Of a DNA stretch of 17,405 bases, positions 1 through 6,974 are shown piece after piece. The translations under genes and the position numbers were made by a program. Within the stretch, counting starts at the first letter, position 1, and each line of letters opens with the position of its first letter. The DNA comes from Elusimicrobiota bacterium (lineage in GTDB: Bacteria > Elusimicrobiota > UBA5214 > JBBAAG01): the NCBI GenBank assembly GCA_041658405.1, contig JBBAAG010000072.1, forward strand, positions 1 through 17,405. The letters run 5' to 3'. The notes beneath the pieces were generated by a model. That model was not told the DNA's origin. It was given only the letters and a program-made list of their open reading frames with translations, and did not search any database.

Positions 1-43
1 GATAAACCTCAGGAAGTGCGTACCCGTAAATTTTTGAGTAAAA

Positions 44-535
44 TCAGTTTGTTCCGTTAGTACTGCTGTTGTTTTGAGGCGAGTTGTCAGTCACGTGTTT
101 ATCCGCTTTCCTTAACCGTTCAATCGCTATTCTGTACATTTCAAACATAATTTCAGGATATTCACTGATAAGGTCACGGAATTGGTTTTTTCGTAACGCC
201 AAAAGTTTAACGGGTTTCGCTGCGATTGCGGTAGCTGACCGCGGGCTGCTGTCAAACAGGCTCATTTCACCGAAGATTTCTGTTGATTTTGCAATATTGA
301 GCACGCGTTTTTGCGAATTCTGCGGGGTAATTGATATTTCAACTTCTCCAAAAACTATTAGGTATAACGTATCGCCTGATTCGTTCTCACGGAAGATCAC
401 TTCTTTCTCGTTCCAGTCACGTTCTTCCGCTACCTCTGCAATCGCTATAAGTATGTCGGAGTTAAGTTCCGAAAAAAGTGATACTTTTTTTAGAAACAAT
501 ACTTTTTCCATCATCGACAATATTTGTGCAACCAT
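44..535 (-). CDS. Stand-alone cyclic-nucleotide-binding domain protein (Crp-type sensor, no HTH)
   Basis: This 163-aa protein is almost entirely one cNMP-binding beta-roll (about residues 12-145). The phosphate-binding cassette is recognisable at 88-102: F88-G89-E90, then PRSAT with R99 and S100, the positions that contact the cyclic phosphate and ribose in CRP and PKA. After a C-terminal helix (about 118-146) there is only a polar Asn/Ser/Thr-rich tail. There is no helix-turn-helix, kinase or channel segment, so it probably binds cAMP, cGMP or another ligand and acts through a partner protein. The start at 535 is preceded by AAGGAT eight bases upstream, which is better than the internal ATGs at codons 8 and 9. 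It is transcribed divergently from uvrB. The family assignment is firm; the ligand and output are unknown. Confidence 0.88.
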   Translation of the reverse strand: MVAQILSMMEKVLFLKKVSLFSELNSDILIAIAEVAEERDWNEKEVIFRENESGDTLYLIVFGEVEISITPQNSQKRVLNIAKSTEIFGEMSLFDSSPRSATAIAAKPVKLLALRKNQFRDLISEYPEIMFEMYRIAIERLRKADKHVTDNSPQNNSSTNGTN

Positions 536-563
536 TGTATTAATCCTTATGATAATTTATTAT
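535..563 (+). promoter_or_regulatory. Possible divergent promoter of uvrB
   Basis: On the plus strand, TTGTAT (535-540) and TATTAT (558-563) are separated by 17 bases. This would start a transcript about 30 nt before uvrB. The -35 match is weak (3 of 6) and overlaps the start codon of the divergent gene. The spacer is so AT-rich that other -10-like hexamers (564-574) are possible. No LexA-box-like palindrome is visible. Confidence 0.35.
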
Positions 564-566
564 TAT

Positions 567-594
567 ATTATATAGCATAAACAGAAATAGTCAA
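567..594 (-). promoter_or_regulatory. Predicted sigma-70 promoter of the cNMP-binding gene
   Basis: On the minus strand, TTGACT (589-594) and a perfect TATAAT (567-572) are separated by 16 bases. A transcript starting near 560 would have a leader of about 25 nt carrying the AAGGAT ribosome-binding site of the gene that starts at 535. A second TATAAT at 562-567 overlaps but is too far from the -35 box. Seen by eye only. Confidence 0.6.
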
Positions 595-601
595 TATTTA
601 T

Positions 602-2629
602 ATGAATACTTTTAAATTGGTATCAGATTTTAAACCCGCGGGAGATCAGCCGAAAGCGATCAATGAGATTGTAACCAGGCTGCGTAACAGCGGGAAACAT
701 ACCGTCCTTCTTGGTGTCACAGGGTCGGGTAAAACTTTTACAATGGCAAACGTAATTGCCGAACTTAACCGCCCGGTGCTGATCATTACTCACAATAAAA
801 CCTTATGTGCGCAATTGTATGCCGAGTTCAAATCATTTTTCCCGCATAATGCTGTTGAGTATTTTATTTCATACTATGATTATTACCAGCCGGAAGCGTA
901 TATCCCGCAGACTGATACGTATATTGAAAAAGATTCTGCGATCAATGAACAGATTGACAGGTTAAGATTAAAAGCTAGTTCGGCATTGCTTGAACGTAAA
1001 GACGTGATCGTTGTTGCCAGTGTTTCATGTATTTATAATATTGGCTCGTCGGAAGATTATAGTTCGTTATGTTTAGTAGTGGAACGCGGAAAAAGTAAAA
1101 CACGCAAGGCTATCCTAAACGAACTTATCAGTATTCAGTATAACCGCACGAACAGTGATTTGTTGCATGGCACTTTCCGTGCAAGGGGGGATACAATTGA
1201 AATTCACCCGCCCTATACCTCCAACGGGATTAGGATTCATTTATTCGGCGATGAAGTAGAAAATATTGTTGAGTTTAATCCCGTAACTAATGAAACACTT
1301 GAGGCTAAGGATAAGGCGCTGATTTATCCCGCACGGCATTTTGTTACCCCTCAACCGCGGTTGGAGCAGGCACTAACAAATATTGAGCTTGAACTTAACG
1401 AACGGCTAGCTGTGCTGAAAGCAGAAAATAAGGTTATTGAACATGAACGCCTGAAAATGCGTACAAAGTTTGATATTGAAATGATCCGTGAGACAGGAAC
1501 TTGTCATGGTATAGAAAACTATTCACGGCATCTCAGCGGGCGCCCGCCCGGGGCAAGGCCGTTGTGTTTACTGGACTATTTTCCGAAGGAATACCTGTTT
1601 TTTGTTGATGAATCGCATGTTACAATTCCGCAGATACGCGGTATGCATGAAGGTGATAAGTCGAGAAAGAAAACGTTGGTGGACTACGGATTCCGTTTAC
1701 CCAGCGCGTTGGATAACCGCCCTTTACGCTTTGACGAGTTTGAATCTATAATTCCTCAAGCGGTATACTTTTCCGCTACACCCGCAAAGTATGAACTAAA
1801 TAAAACAGGTGGTGTTTTTGTTGAACAAATCATACGCCCGACTGGGTTGGTGGACCCGCAAATCATTGTGCGGTCAACTGAAAACCAGGTTAATGACCTG
1901 TTATCCGAACTTCCTGCGATAATTATGAAAAATTACCGTACGCTTGTAACAACGCTTACTAAACGCATGTCTGAAGATTTAACTGATTATTTTATTACAA
2001 AAGGAATCAAAGCGCGGTATCTGCACTCAGAGATTGATGCGTTGGAACGCATAGCTATACTCATGGAATTACGGGAAGGTAAGTTTGATGTGCTTATCGG
2101 TGTTAACTTGTTAAGGGAAGGGCTTGACCTCCCGGAAGTAGGGCTTGTAGCGGTCTTTGATGCGGATAAAGAAGGGTTTTTGCGGTCTGAAACATCGTTG
2201 ATACAGGTATGCGGCCGCGCTGCAAGAAATGTTGACGGTAAAATCTTTCTTTACGCTGATAAAATGACAGGATCAATTGAACGTGCAATAAAAGAAATGG
2301 CGCGTAGAAGGAAAATACAGGAAGAGTATAATGTTGAGAATAAGATCACGCCAAAAAGTATTGTAAAAGCAGTAAAGGAACTTGAAGAGTTTTCTTATCA
2401 TACAAAAGAGCAGGGATTGATGCTTATGCGTGAAGCAAAAGTCGCTGGGATGGGTATGGGTAGCAATGATCTTGATGCCATTGTGCTTGAGTTAAAATCA
2501 CAGCTTAACGATGCTGTAGATAACCTTGATTTTGAACTTGCAAGTATTATAAGAGACAAGCTTATTGAACTTAATGCTTTACCTGTACGCAGGATGAAAA
2601 GTATGATTAAGAGAAGCGTGAAGCAGTAA
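602..2629 (+). CDS. uvrB: UvrABC excision nuclease subunit B (UvrB)
   Basis: UvrB is the damage-verifying helicase-like subunit of nucleotide excision repair; UvrA loads it on DNA and it recruits the nuclease UvrC. The 675-aa length is usual. Visible in order are Walker A GVTGSGKT (38-45), the tyrosine-rich beta-hairpin that clamps a DNA strand (SYYDYYQPEAYIP, 90-102), the DESH Walker B box (336-339), SATP motif III (391-394), motif VI QVCGRAARN (535-543) and a C-terminal UVR domain (about 627-660) for UvrC contact. All catalytic motifs are intact. The N-terminus (FKLVSDFKPAGDQPKAI) matches the normal start of the family, so ATG 602 is right even though no Shine-Dalgarno sequence precedes it. 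uvrA and uvrC are not in the window. Confidence 0.98.
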   Translation: MNTFKLVSDFKPAGDQPKAINEIVTRLRNSGKHTVLLGVTGSGKTFTMANVIAELNRPVLIITHNKTLCAQLYAEFKSFFPHNAVEYFISYYDYYQPEAYIPQTDTYIEKDSAINEQIDRLRLKASSALLERKDVIVVASVSCIYNIGSSEDYSSLCLVVERGKSKTRKAILNELISIQYNRTNSDLLHGTFRARGDTIEIHPPYTSNGIRIHLFGDEVENIVEFNPVTNETLEAKDKALIYPARHFVTPQPRLEQALTNIELELNERLAVLKAENKVIEHERLKMRTKFDIEMIRETGTCHGIENYSRHLSGRPPGARPLCLLDYFPKEYLFFVDESHVTIPQIRGMHEGDKSRKKTLVDYGFRLPSALDNRPLRFDEFESIIPQAVYFSATPAKYELNKTGGVFVEQIIRPTGLVDPQIIVRSTENQVNDLLSELPAIIMKNYRTLVTTLTKRMSEDLTDYFITKGIKARYLHSEIDALERIAILMELREGKFDVLIGVNLLREGLDLPEVGLVAVFDADKEGFLRSETSLIQVCGRAARNVDGKIFLYADKMTGSIERAIKEMARRRKIQEEYNVENKITPKSIVKAVKELEEFSYHTKEQGLMLMREAKVAGMGMGSNDLDAIVLELKSQLNDAVDNLDFELASIIRDKLIELNALPVRRMKSMIKRSVKQ

Positions 2630-2658
2630 TTGATTATATATTTCATAAAATGTATAAT
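2630..2658 (+). promoter_or_regulatory. Predicted sigma-70 promoter of the response-regulator/moxR operon
   Basis: TTGATT (2630-2635) and a perfect TATAAT (2653-2658) are separated by 17 bases, beginning at the first base after the uvrB stop codon. Transcription from about 2665 would give a leader of about 68 nt before the response regulator. I see no GC-rich hairpin with a T-run between the genes, so read-through from uvrB is also possible. Confidence 0.5.
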
Positions 2659-2732
2659 AAAAAAGGTTGTCGTTTGACCTGTTGTAAGATTTTTTGTACT
2701 GATAAAATTTCGTGTAACTATAGGAATAAGGG

Positions 2733-3107
2733 ATGGGACAACCCAAAAAAATTGTTTTATTAGATGATGACGAGGATATACTCGCTCTATTGGAACTTTC
2801 ACTGCAAAGTGCGGGGTATAATCCAATACTGTGCTATAATCCAACGGCATTGGTTGATTTGGCAGCTCGTGAGCAGCCAAGTCTTATAGTATTAGACATT
2901 GTTATGCCGCAGATGGATGGTTTTACTCTAAATAAAAAGTTGAAAGAGAACCCGGCAACAAAGGATATACCCGTAATTATTGCTAGTGGTAAAGGTAAAA
3001 TGGCAGGTTTATTTAAATTAACACCAGGTTCAAATATCGCGGGTTTTCTTGAAAAACCTTTCACTTCGGATATGCTCATAAGTAAAGTACGGGAAGTTAT
3101 CGGGTAG
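2733..3107 (+). CDS. Single-domain response regulator (CheY-like receiver)
   Basis: A 124-aa receiver domain with no output domain. The acidic pocket is DDDE (11-14), the phospho-acceptor is D55 in VLDIVMPQMDG, the switch Ser is S85 in VIIASG and the conserved Lys is K108 in EKPF; all required residues are present. It should be phosphorylated by a histidine kinase and act through protein contacts. No kinase is encoded nearby. The start is supported by AGGA seven bases upstream. It is first in a four-gene run: the TPR/HEAT membrane protein begins 14 bp after its stop, making that protein a candidate partner (inference). It could equally be a chemotaxis- or phosphorelay-type shuttle. Confidence 0.93.
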   Translation: MGQPKKIVLLDDDEDILALLELSLQSAGYNPILCYNPTALVDLAAREQPSLIVLDIVMPQMDGFTLNKKLKENPATKDIPVIIASGKGKMAGLFKLTPGSNIAGFLEKPFTSDMLISKVREVIG

Positions 3108-3121
3108 AGAACAGGAAGTTA

Positions 3122-4393
3122 ATGAAGAAGAAGTTACGCTGCATATTTATTTACGCAACGTTATTATTGCTCTCCTCAACACCGGTAATCGATGCTGATA
3201 ATACACGTGCTATTTATTTTGATACTGCTTTAGATTCGTATCTCAACGGTAAAGTTGACCAGGCAATTGAAGATTTGGAACTTGCGTTGGAACTCGAACC
3301 TTCTGAACCTGAAAAAGTTAAGGCGTTCCTCGCAAAACTGCTTGTGGAGTCCGGCGTTAAACTTTATCAACAAGGTAATAAAGCTGAGGGTATTAAACGT
3401 TTAAACCGCGCAAGTAATATTCTCCCGAATGATCCTTCAGTTAAACAAATGAATACCTGGATGAAACAGGAACAGGAACGGTTAAATTCCGGGGCTCAGC
3501 AACCGCAGGCACAGAGAAATCAGGGATCTTCTAAATCTGAACCTCCCAAGGAGTTGCTAAACCAGTTGAAGACATTTCAAACACAACAGGATACTCTCAT
3601 GCAAACGTATATCAAAGATAAGGAACAATATGAAAAACTTATAGGCAAACTCGATGAAGAACGCGCTATGCTTATAAAAGCGTTAAAGGAAGAAAAACAA
3701 AATAAAAACGGTAATTATATTAATGAACTTCTAACTTCCTCAGAAGTGCTTATCTCGGGGATAAGCATAGCATTGCTGTTGCTGATATACTTTATATACA
3801 CGCGTATACGCTCAGGAAAAAGGGAGCGTGATTTTGAAATACTTTTAGCGGAACGCGAAACTCAGATCGGCAACAAAATCGCTGAGATAAAGAAAAGTTT
3901 TGACGCTGCCGCGCTTGCTGCACAGCAAAGCCAGGCAGAGCATGAATTGTCAAAGGAAGACAAGTACCTGCAGGAACGGATTAAGAGTATTGAAGTAATT
4001 GAAAGCGAACTGCCGGAAGAAAGTGAGATAGCTGAACGTTTGCTTGAAGAGTTTCTTGCGGACAATAATATCCGCGTACGTATCCGGGCGATAGAGGCAC
4101 TGTATCCGCATAACGAAATCCGTGCGCTTGACATGTTATGGGATATTGCGCATTCGACGGATCTCCAGGCTCATTATATAGTTATTGACACTCTAGCTAC
4201 AACCAAAAGCCCGCGGGCATTGTTATTATTAACAAAATTCCTTGGTGATGATGATGAAGCGTTAAAACGTAAAGTATTCCAGGCAATCACAAGAATACTT
4301 GAACGTAAGCCTGAATGGTTGCCTGAAGATACCCGCAAAAAAGTTTCGGAAGTTATGAAAAAAGTTAAGCATGTCGATGGTTGGATCGGGTAG
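3122..4393 (+). CDS. Membrane protein with periplasmic TPRs and cytoplasmic HEAT-like repeats
   Basis: I recognise no named family for the whole 423-aa protein. In order it shows a signal peptide (basic MKKK, hydrophobic 8-20), helical TPR-like repeats (about 30-112: ALDSYLNGKVDQAIEDLELALELEPSE and GVKLYQQGNKAEGIKRL), a Gln/Ser/Pro-rich linker (about 122-142), a predicted coiled coil (about 143-195), one transmembrane segment (about 209-226) followed by basic residues, a second charged helical stretch (about 232-300), and HEAT/armadillo-like helices (about 302-413, with NNIRVRIRAIEAL and SPRALLLLTKFLGDDDEALKRKV). The N-terminal half should be outside the cytoplasm and the HEAT half inside, so it could scaffold complexes on both faces. 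GGAAG precedes the start. The gaps to its neighbours are 14 and 18 bp, so it is cotranscribed with the response regulator and epimerase. The function is unknown. Confidence 0.8.
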   Translation: MKKKLRCIFIYATLLLLSSTPVIDADNTRAIYFDTALDSYLNGKVDQAIEDLELALELEPSEPEKVKAFLAKLLVESGVKLYQQGNKAEGIKRLNRASNILPNDPSVKQMNTWMKQEQERLNSGAQQPQAQRNQGSSKSEPPKELLNQLKTFQTQQDTLMQTYIKDKEQYEKLIGKLDEERAMLIKALKEEKQNKNGNYINELLTSSEVLISGISIALLLLIYFIYTRIRSGKRERDFEILLAERETQIGNKIAEIKKSFDAAALAAQQSQAEHELSKEDKYLQERIKSIEVIESELPEESEIAERLLEEFLADNNIRVRIRAIEALYPHNEIRALDMLWDIAHSTDLQAHYIVIDTLATTKSPRALLLLTKFLGDDDEALKRKVFQAITRILERKPEWLPEDTRKKVSEVMKKVKHVDGWIG

Positions 4394-4411
4394 TATAGGT
4401 AGCAGGTATCT

Positions 4412-5476
4412 ATGAACACGCGGTTTATTGTCACGGAATCAGAAGTCATACCATACTCTCTGCCCTTACGTATTACCTTTGGTACTGCACAGGGTAAAAA
4501 AGTTAATACCAACGGAGTTCTTATACGCATAAATAATTCAGAGGGTAAGTCCGGGCTATGCGAATGCGTTACTGCAACTGTATTCAAAGAACAAAGTATT
4601 GACGTTATAACGCGTACGCTTAACCGGATTTGCGGATTATTGAAGAACACTGATTCCCGCGAATACCCTGAAATTGCAAGACGGTTGAGAAGAAGGTTTC
4701 CATCACAAATACTAGCGGTATCAACCGCGGAACGCGCGCTTGCTGGGTTGATGTTAAACGTAATGAACGTTCCTGCATACAAATATTTTGGTGCTAAACT
4801 CAGGCGTGTGGTAACAGATGTCACAATACCGATTGCGGAGATAGAAGAGATAACGCCTTTTTTGCGAAAAATGAATAATGCTGGTTTTTATAAGTATAAA
4901 ATCAAGGTGTGCCGTGATATTGATTGGGATATTTTTGTTATCAAACATATTATTGAGACTAATAAAAAGATTGATTCAAGTAAGAATTACGAGTATTCGC
5001 TTGACGGTAATCAAGGGTTTGTTTATAAGACAGCTGTGGAATTACTTATGCGTTTACGCAAGGAAAACCTTATTACTAAACTGGCATACCTTGAACAACC
5101 TCTGCAACGCCATGATTATCGCGGGCTTGAGAAGTTGAATCGGCAGGACGATATCCTTATTGCTGTGGATGAAAGCGTGATAACGCCCGTAGACGCGCAA
5201 CGCGTTGCTGATAATAACCTCGCTAGTATTATCAATATTAAACTTGCAAAAAGCGGGTACTCACAGGCTCAGGAGATAGTATCTATCGCGAAAAAGGAAG
5301 GGATTAAGCTTATGATCGGGTGTATGACTGAATCCAGTATAGGCTTGGCATCAAGCGTGCATTTTGCTTGCGGAACAGGGGTATTTAAATATATCGATCT
5401 TGATGGTCATTTGTTAGTAAAAGAAAAAAGGGGGAGTTACGGCTTCACCGCTAAAGGGCCGGGATTAACGGTTTAA
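4412..5476 (+). CDS. Dipeptide epimerase, enolase superfamily (L-Ala-D/L-Glu epimerase type)
   Basis: This 354-aa protein of the muconate-lactonizing subgroup has a capping domain (about 1-125) and a TIM barrel. The acid-base lysines are in KIK (K163, K165) and at K277 in NIKLAKSG. The metal ligands are D198 (LDGNQG), E228 (LEQP) and D253 (VDES). A DxD pair at 329-331 (IDLDGH) is the motif that binds the substrate ammonium group in dipeptide epimerases and separates them from OSBS and muconate cycloisomerase. Such enzymes epimerise L-Ala-D-Glu to L-Ala-L-Glu during murein peptide recycling, although relatives act on other dipeptides, so the exact substrate is open. It lies between the TPR/HEAT gene and moxR, which suggests envelope or murein turnover. 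The protein looks intact, cytoplasmic and of normal length. Confidence 0.88.
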   Translation: MNTRFIVTESEVIPYSLPLRITFGTAQGKKVNTNGVLIRINNSEGKSGLCECVTATVFKEQSIDVITRTLNRICGLLKNTDSREYPEIARRLRRRFPSQILAVSTAERALAGLMLNVMNVPAYKYFGAKLRRVVTDVTIPIAEIEEITPFLRKMNNAGFYKYKIKVCRDIDWDIFVIKHIIETNKKIDSSKNYEYSLDGNQGFVYKTAVELLMRLRKENLITKLAYLEQPLQRHDYRGLEKLNRQDDILIAVDESVITPVDAQRVADNNLASIINIKLAKSGYSQAQEIVSIAKKEGIKLMIGCMTESSIGLASSVHFACGTGVFKYIDLDGHLLVKEKRGSYGFTAKGPGLTV

Positions 5477-5494
5477 GAATTTCTGGTAATAAGG

Positions 5495-5500
5495 TATAAT
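5495..5500 (+). promoter_or_regulatory. Perfect TATAAT box ten bases before moxR
   Basis: TATAAT lies in the 34-bp gap between the epimerase and moxR, with only 10 bases before the ATG. If it is a -10 box, the transcript would begin at or within a few bases of the start codon (leaderless). The -35 position holds a poor match, TTTAAG at 5472-5477 (17-base spacer). The only AAGG in the gap is 16 bases from the ATG, too far to be a normal ribosome-binding site. Confidence 0.35.
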
Positions 5501-5510
5501 ATTTCTAGAT

Positions 5511-6521
5511 ATGAATAAAAACGATGAATTAAAAGAAAAAGATATTGAGTTAGCGCAAAAAATGGCAGTTTCAAGACAAAAAGTTTTGGCTGAACTTCGC
5601 AAGGTCATTGTCGGCCAGGATGAAGTTGTTAATCAGTTGCTTATTTCATTATTTTCACGTGGGCACTGCTTAATTGTTGGAGTACCCGGACTGGCGAAAA
5701 CGTTGTTGATCTCTACCCTTGCGCAAATACTTGATTTAAAATTTAACCGTGTACAGTTTACCCCTGACCTAATGCCTTCGGATATTACAGGTACTGAAGT
5801 TATACAGGATAACGTGGATACGGGAGAACGCGTATTCAGGTTTATACAGGGGCCGGTTTTCGCCAATATAGTCCTTGCGGATGAAATTAACCGTACACCG
5901 CCAAAAACACAGAGCGCGTTATTACAGGCAATGCAGGAGTATAAGGTAACTGTTGCGGGTAAAACATATGAATTACCACTGCCTTTTTTTGTATTGGCTA
6001 CACAAAATCCTATCGAACAAGAAGGGACATACCCGTTACCGGAAGCTCAGTTGGATAGGTTCTTGTTCCAGATAAATATCGGGTATCCGTCATATGACGA
6101 AGAAAAAATGATTGTTACACAAACAACATCTGATTATACCGCTAAAATCGAAAAAATGCTTACTTCAAAAGAAATACTTGAACTACAGGACATAGTTCGC
6201 CGTGTACCAGTTTCGGAGTATGTTACAAACTACGCGGTTACACTAGTCCGTATGACACGGCCTGGTGATTGTATGGCTCCTGAGTACGTACGCAACTGGC
6301 TAACTTGGGGCGCTGGCCCAAGAGCGTCACAGAGCCTAATCCTAAGTGCAAAAGCAAGAGCCGTACTTTCTGGTAATTACGCTGTTTCTACTGAAGATAT
6401 TGACTATGTACTTTTGCCAGTACTTAGGCATAGGTTGATTCTTAACTTCAACGCAGAAGCTGAGAACGTAACTGTAGATACAATAGTCGAAAAACTGAAA
6501 AAAGAAGCAAAGAAACAGTAG
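5511..6521 (+). CDS. MoxR-family AAA+ ATPase
   Basis: A 336-aa AAA+ ATPase of the MoxR clade, whose members act as chaperone-like ATPases that help assemble or insert metal-containing or membrane-associated complexes, usually with vWA-domain partners. The nucleotide site is complete: Walker A GVPGLAKT (57-64), Walker B IVLADE (120-125), sensor-1 N166 in ATQNP and the arginine in AQLDRFLF (R183). The C-terminal helical lid (about 225-330) is also present. No Shine-Dalgarno sequence sits at the usual distance, but the N-terminus is family-like. MoxR genes are normally followed by DUF58, transglutaminase-like or vWA genes; here a 453-bp non-coding stretch follows, so its partners must be elsewhere or are replaced by the upstream TPR/HEAT protein (inference). 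moxR is used as a family name only. Confidence 0.95.
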   Translation: MNKNDELKEKDIELAQKMAVSRQKVLAELRKVIVGQDEVVNQLLISLFSRGHCLIVGVPGLAKTLLISTLAQILDLKFNRVQFTPDLMPSDITGTEVIQDNVDTGERVFRFIQGPVFANIVLADEINRTPPKTQSALLQAMQEYKVTVAGKTYELPLPFFVLATQNPIEQEGTYPLPEAQLDRFLFQINIGYPSYDEEKMIVTQTTSDYTAKIEKMLTSKEILELQDIVRRVPVSEYVTNYAVTLVRMTRPGDCMAPEYVRNWLTWGAGPRASQSLILSAKARAVLSGNYAVSTEDIDYVLLPVLRHRLILNFNAEAENVTVDTIVEKLKKEAKKQ

Positions 6522-6683
6522 AAGTATTAGTATTTAATCAAATATGTATCAAAACAATCTCACAACTTTGCCACATAACCTAGTTCCTATAATGTATATT
6601 ATGTTAACTAATGGCTTCAAAGCGCCGTATTGTTGTTGTTAATACTTAACTTTAACAAATACCTGTATTTAATTGATTATAGG

Positions 6684-6717
6684 CTATTTATTAACAATGT
6701 TTAATACTATTTATTAA
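6684..6717. repeat. 11-bp direct repeat, period 23 bp
   Basis: CTATTTATTAA occurs exactly at 6684-6694 and again at 6707-6717, 23 bp apart (about two helical turns), in the non-coding region after moxR. Two same-face copies could be paired binding sites, but the unit is pure A/T except for its first base, so chance in AT-rich DNA is a real alternative. Confidence 0.6.
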
Positions 6718-6778
6718 TTATTTTATGTTAGCACTCTCGTCTTCCCGGCGGCAAAATATTTTTGACAGAAATTTGTTG

Positions 6779-6795
6779 AAAAGTTGCCAACTTTT
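6779..6795. repeat. 17-bp perfect dyad, possible operator
   Basis: AAAAGTTG and CAACTTTT flank a single central C, giving an 8-bp perfect inverted repeat. One base is too short for a hairpin loop, so it looks more like a protein-binding site than a terminator. On the plus strand it fills the gap between TTGAAA (6776-6781) and AATTAT (6798-6803), a possible promoter with a 16-base spacer, the usual place for a repressor site. No certain gene follows on that strand. Confidence 0.4.
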
Positions 6796-6974
6796 GTAAT
6801 TATTTTCTAAACCTTGTTTGTGTATAATAGTTTACATAATGGTCTTGGTGGTAAAAGTATTGATTGTTGGCAAAAACCAGGGAAACTGTAAAGGCCATAG
6901 TGTTTGTGATTTACCCCCGTTTAACCGGATATGCGGTTTCACAAAAAATGGTAGGATAGTTGGGATAAAGTTTC

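Larger units (their letters stand above)
6522..6974. other. Non-coding region between convergent genes, with repeats and promoter-like motifs
   Basis: 453 bp with no convincing gene, strongly AT-rich. It holds several small inverted repeats (ATAAT/ATTAT about 6590-6603; GTTAA/TTAAC 6638-6650), an 11-bp direct repeat (6684-6717), a TTAGCACTC nonamer (6728-6736), TTGACA (6762-6767), a 17-bp dyad (6779-6795), a TATAAT (6823-6828) and a small hairpin, AACCG/CGGTT, around 6919-6934. An open frame from ATG 6839 runs 67 codons to 7042 but overlaps the 84-aa gene on the other strand and resembles nothing I know. I see no clear rho-independent terminator for either convergent gene, which is odd for a tail-to-tail junction. 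Confidence 0.55.

Noticed and set aside
2664..2695. Possible terminator after uvrB (GGTTG/TGACC hairpin followed later by a T-run)
   Set aside because: The stem needs G-U pairs, and the T-run starts about ten bases after the stem, so it does not meet the form of a rho-independent terminator.
2398..2880. 160-codon minus-strand open frame across the uvrB-response regulator junction
   Set aside because: It overlaps the UVR domain of uvrB and the receiver gene on the other strand; its composition is that of a shadow frame.
4174..4824. 216-codon minus-strand open frame
   Set aside because: It is antisense to the TPR/HEAT and epimerase genes, both of which are well supported by motifs.
6728..6754. 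CIRCE (HrcA operator): a perfect TTAGCACTC left arm with the right spacing of nine bases
   Set aside because: The right arm matches GAGTGCTAA at only 4 of 9 positions and no heat-shock gene follows, so a chance or decayed half-site is more likely.
6850..6960. Riboswitch-like sequence (GGCAAAAACC ... GGGAAAC ... AAAGGCC), reminiscent of c-di-GMP-I/GEMM
   Set aside because: The stem of the first hairpin is only 3 bp, the GACGCAAAGCC segment is not matched and the second receptor hairpin is absent. A covariance-model search would settle it.
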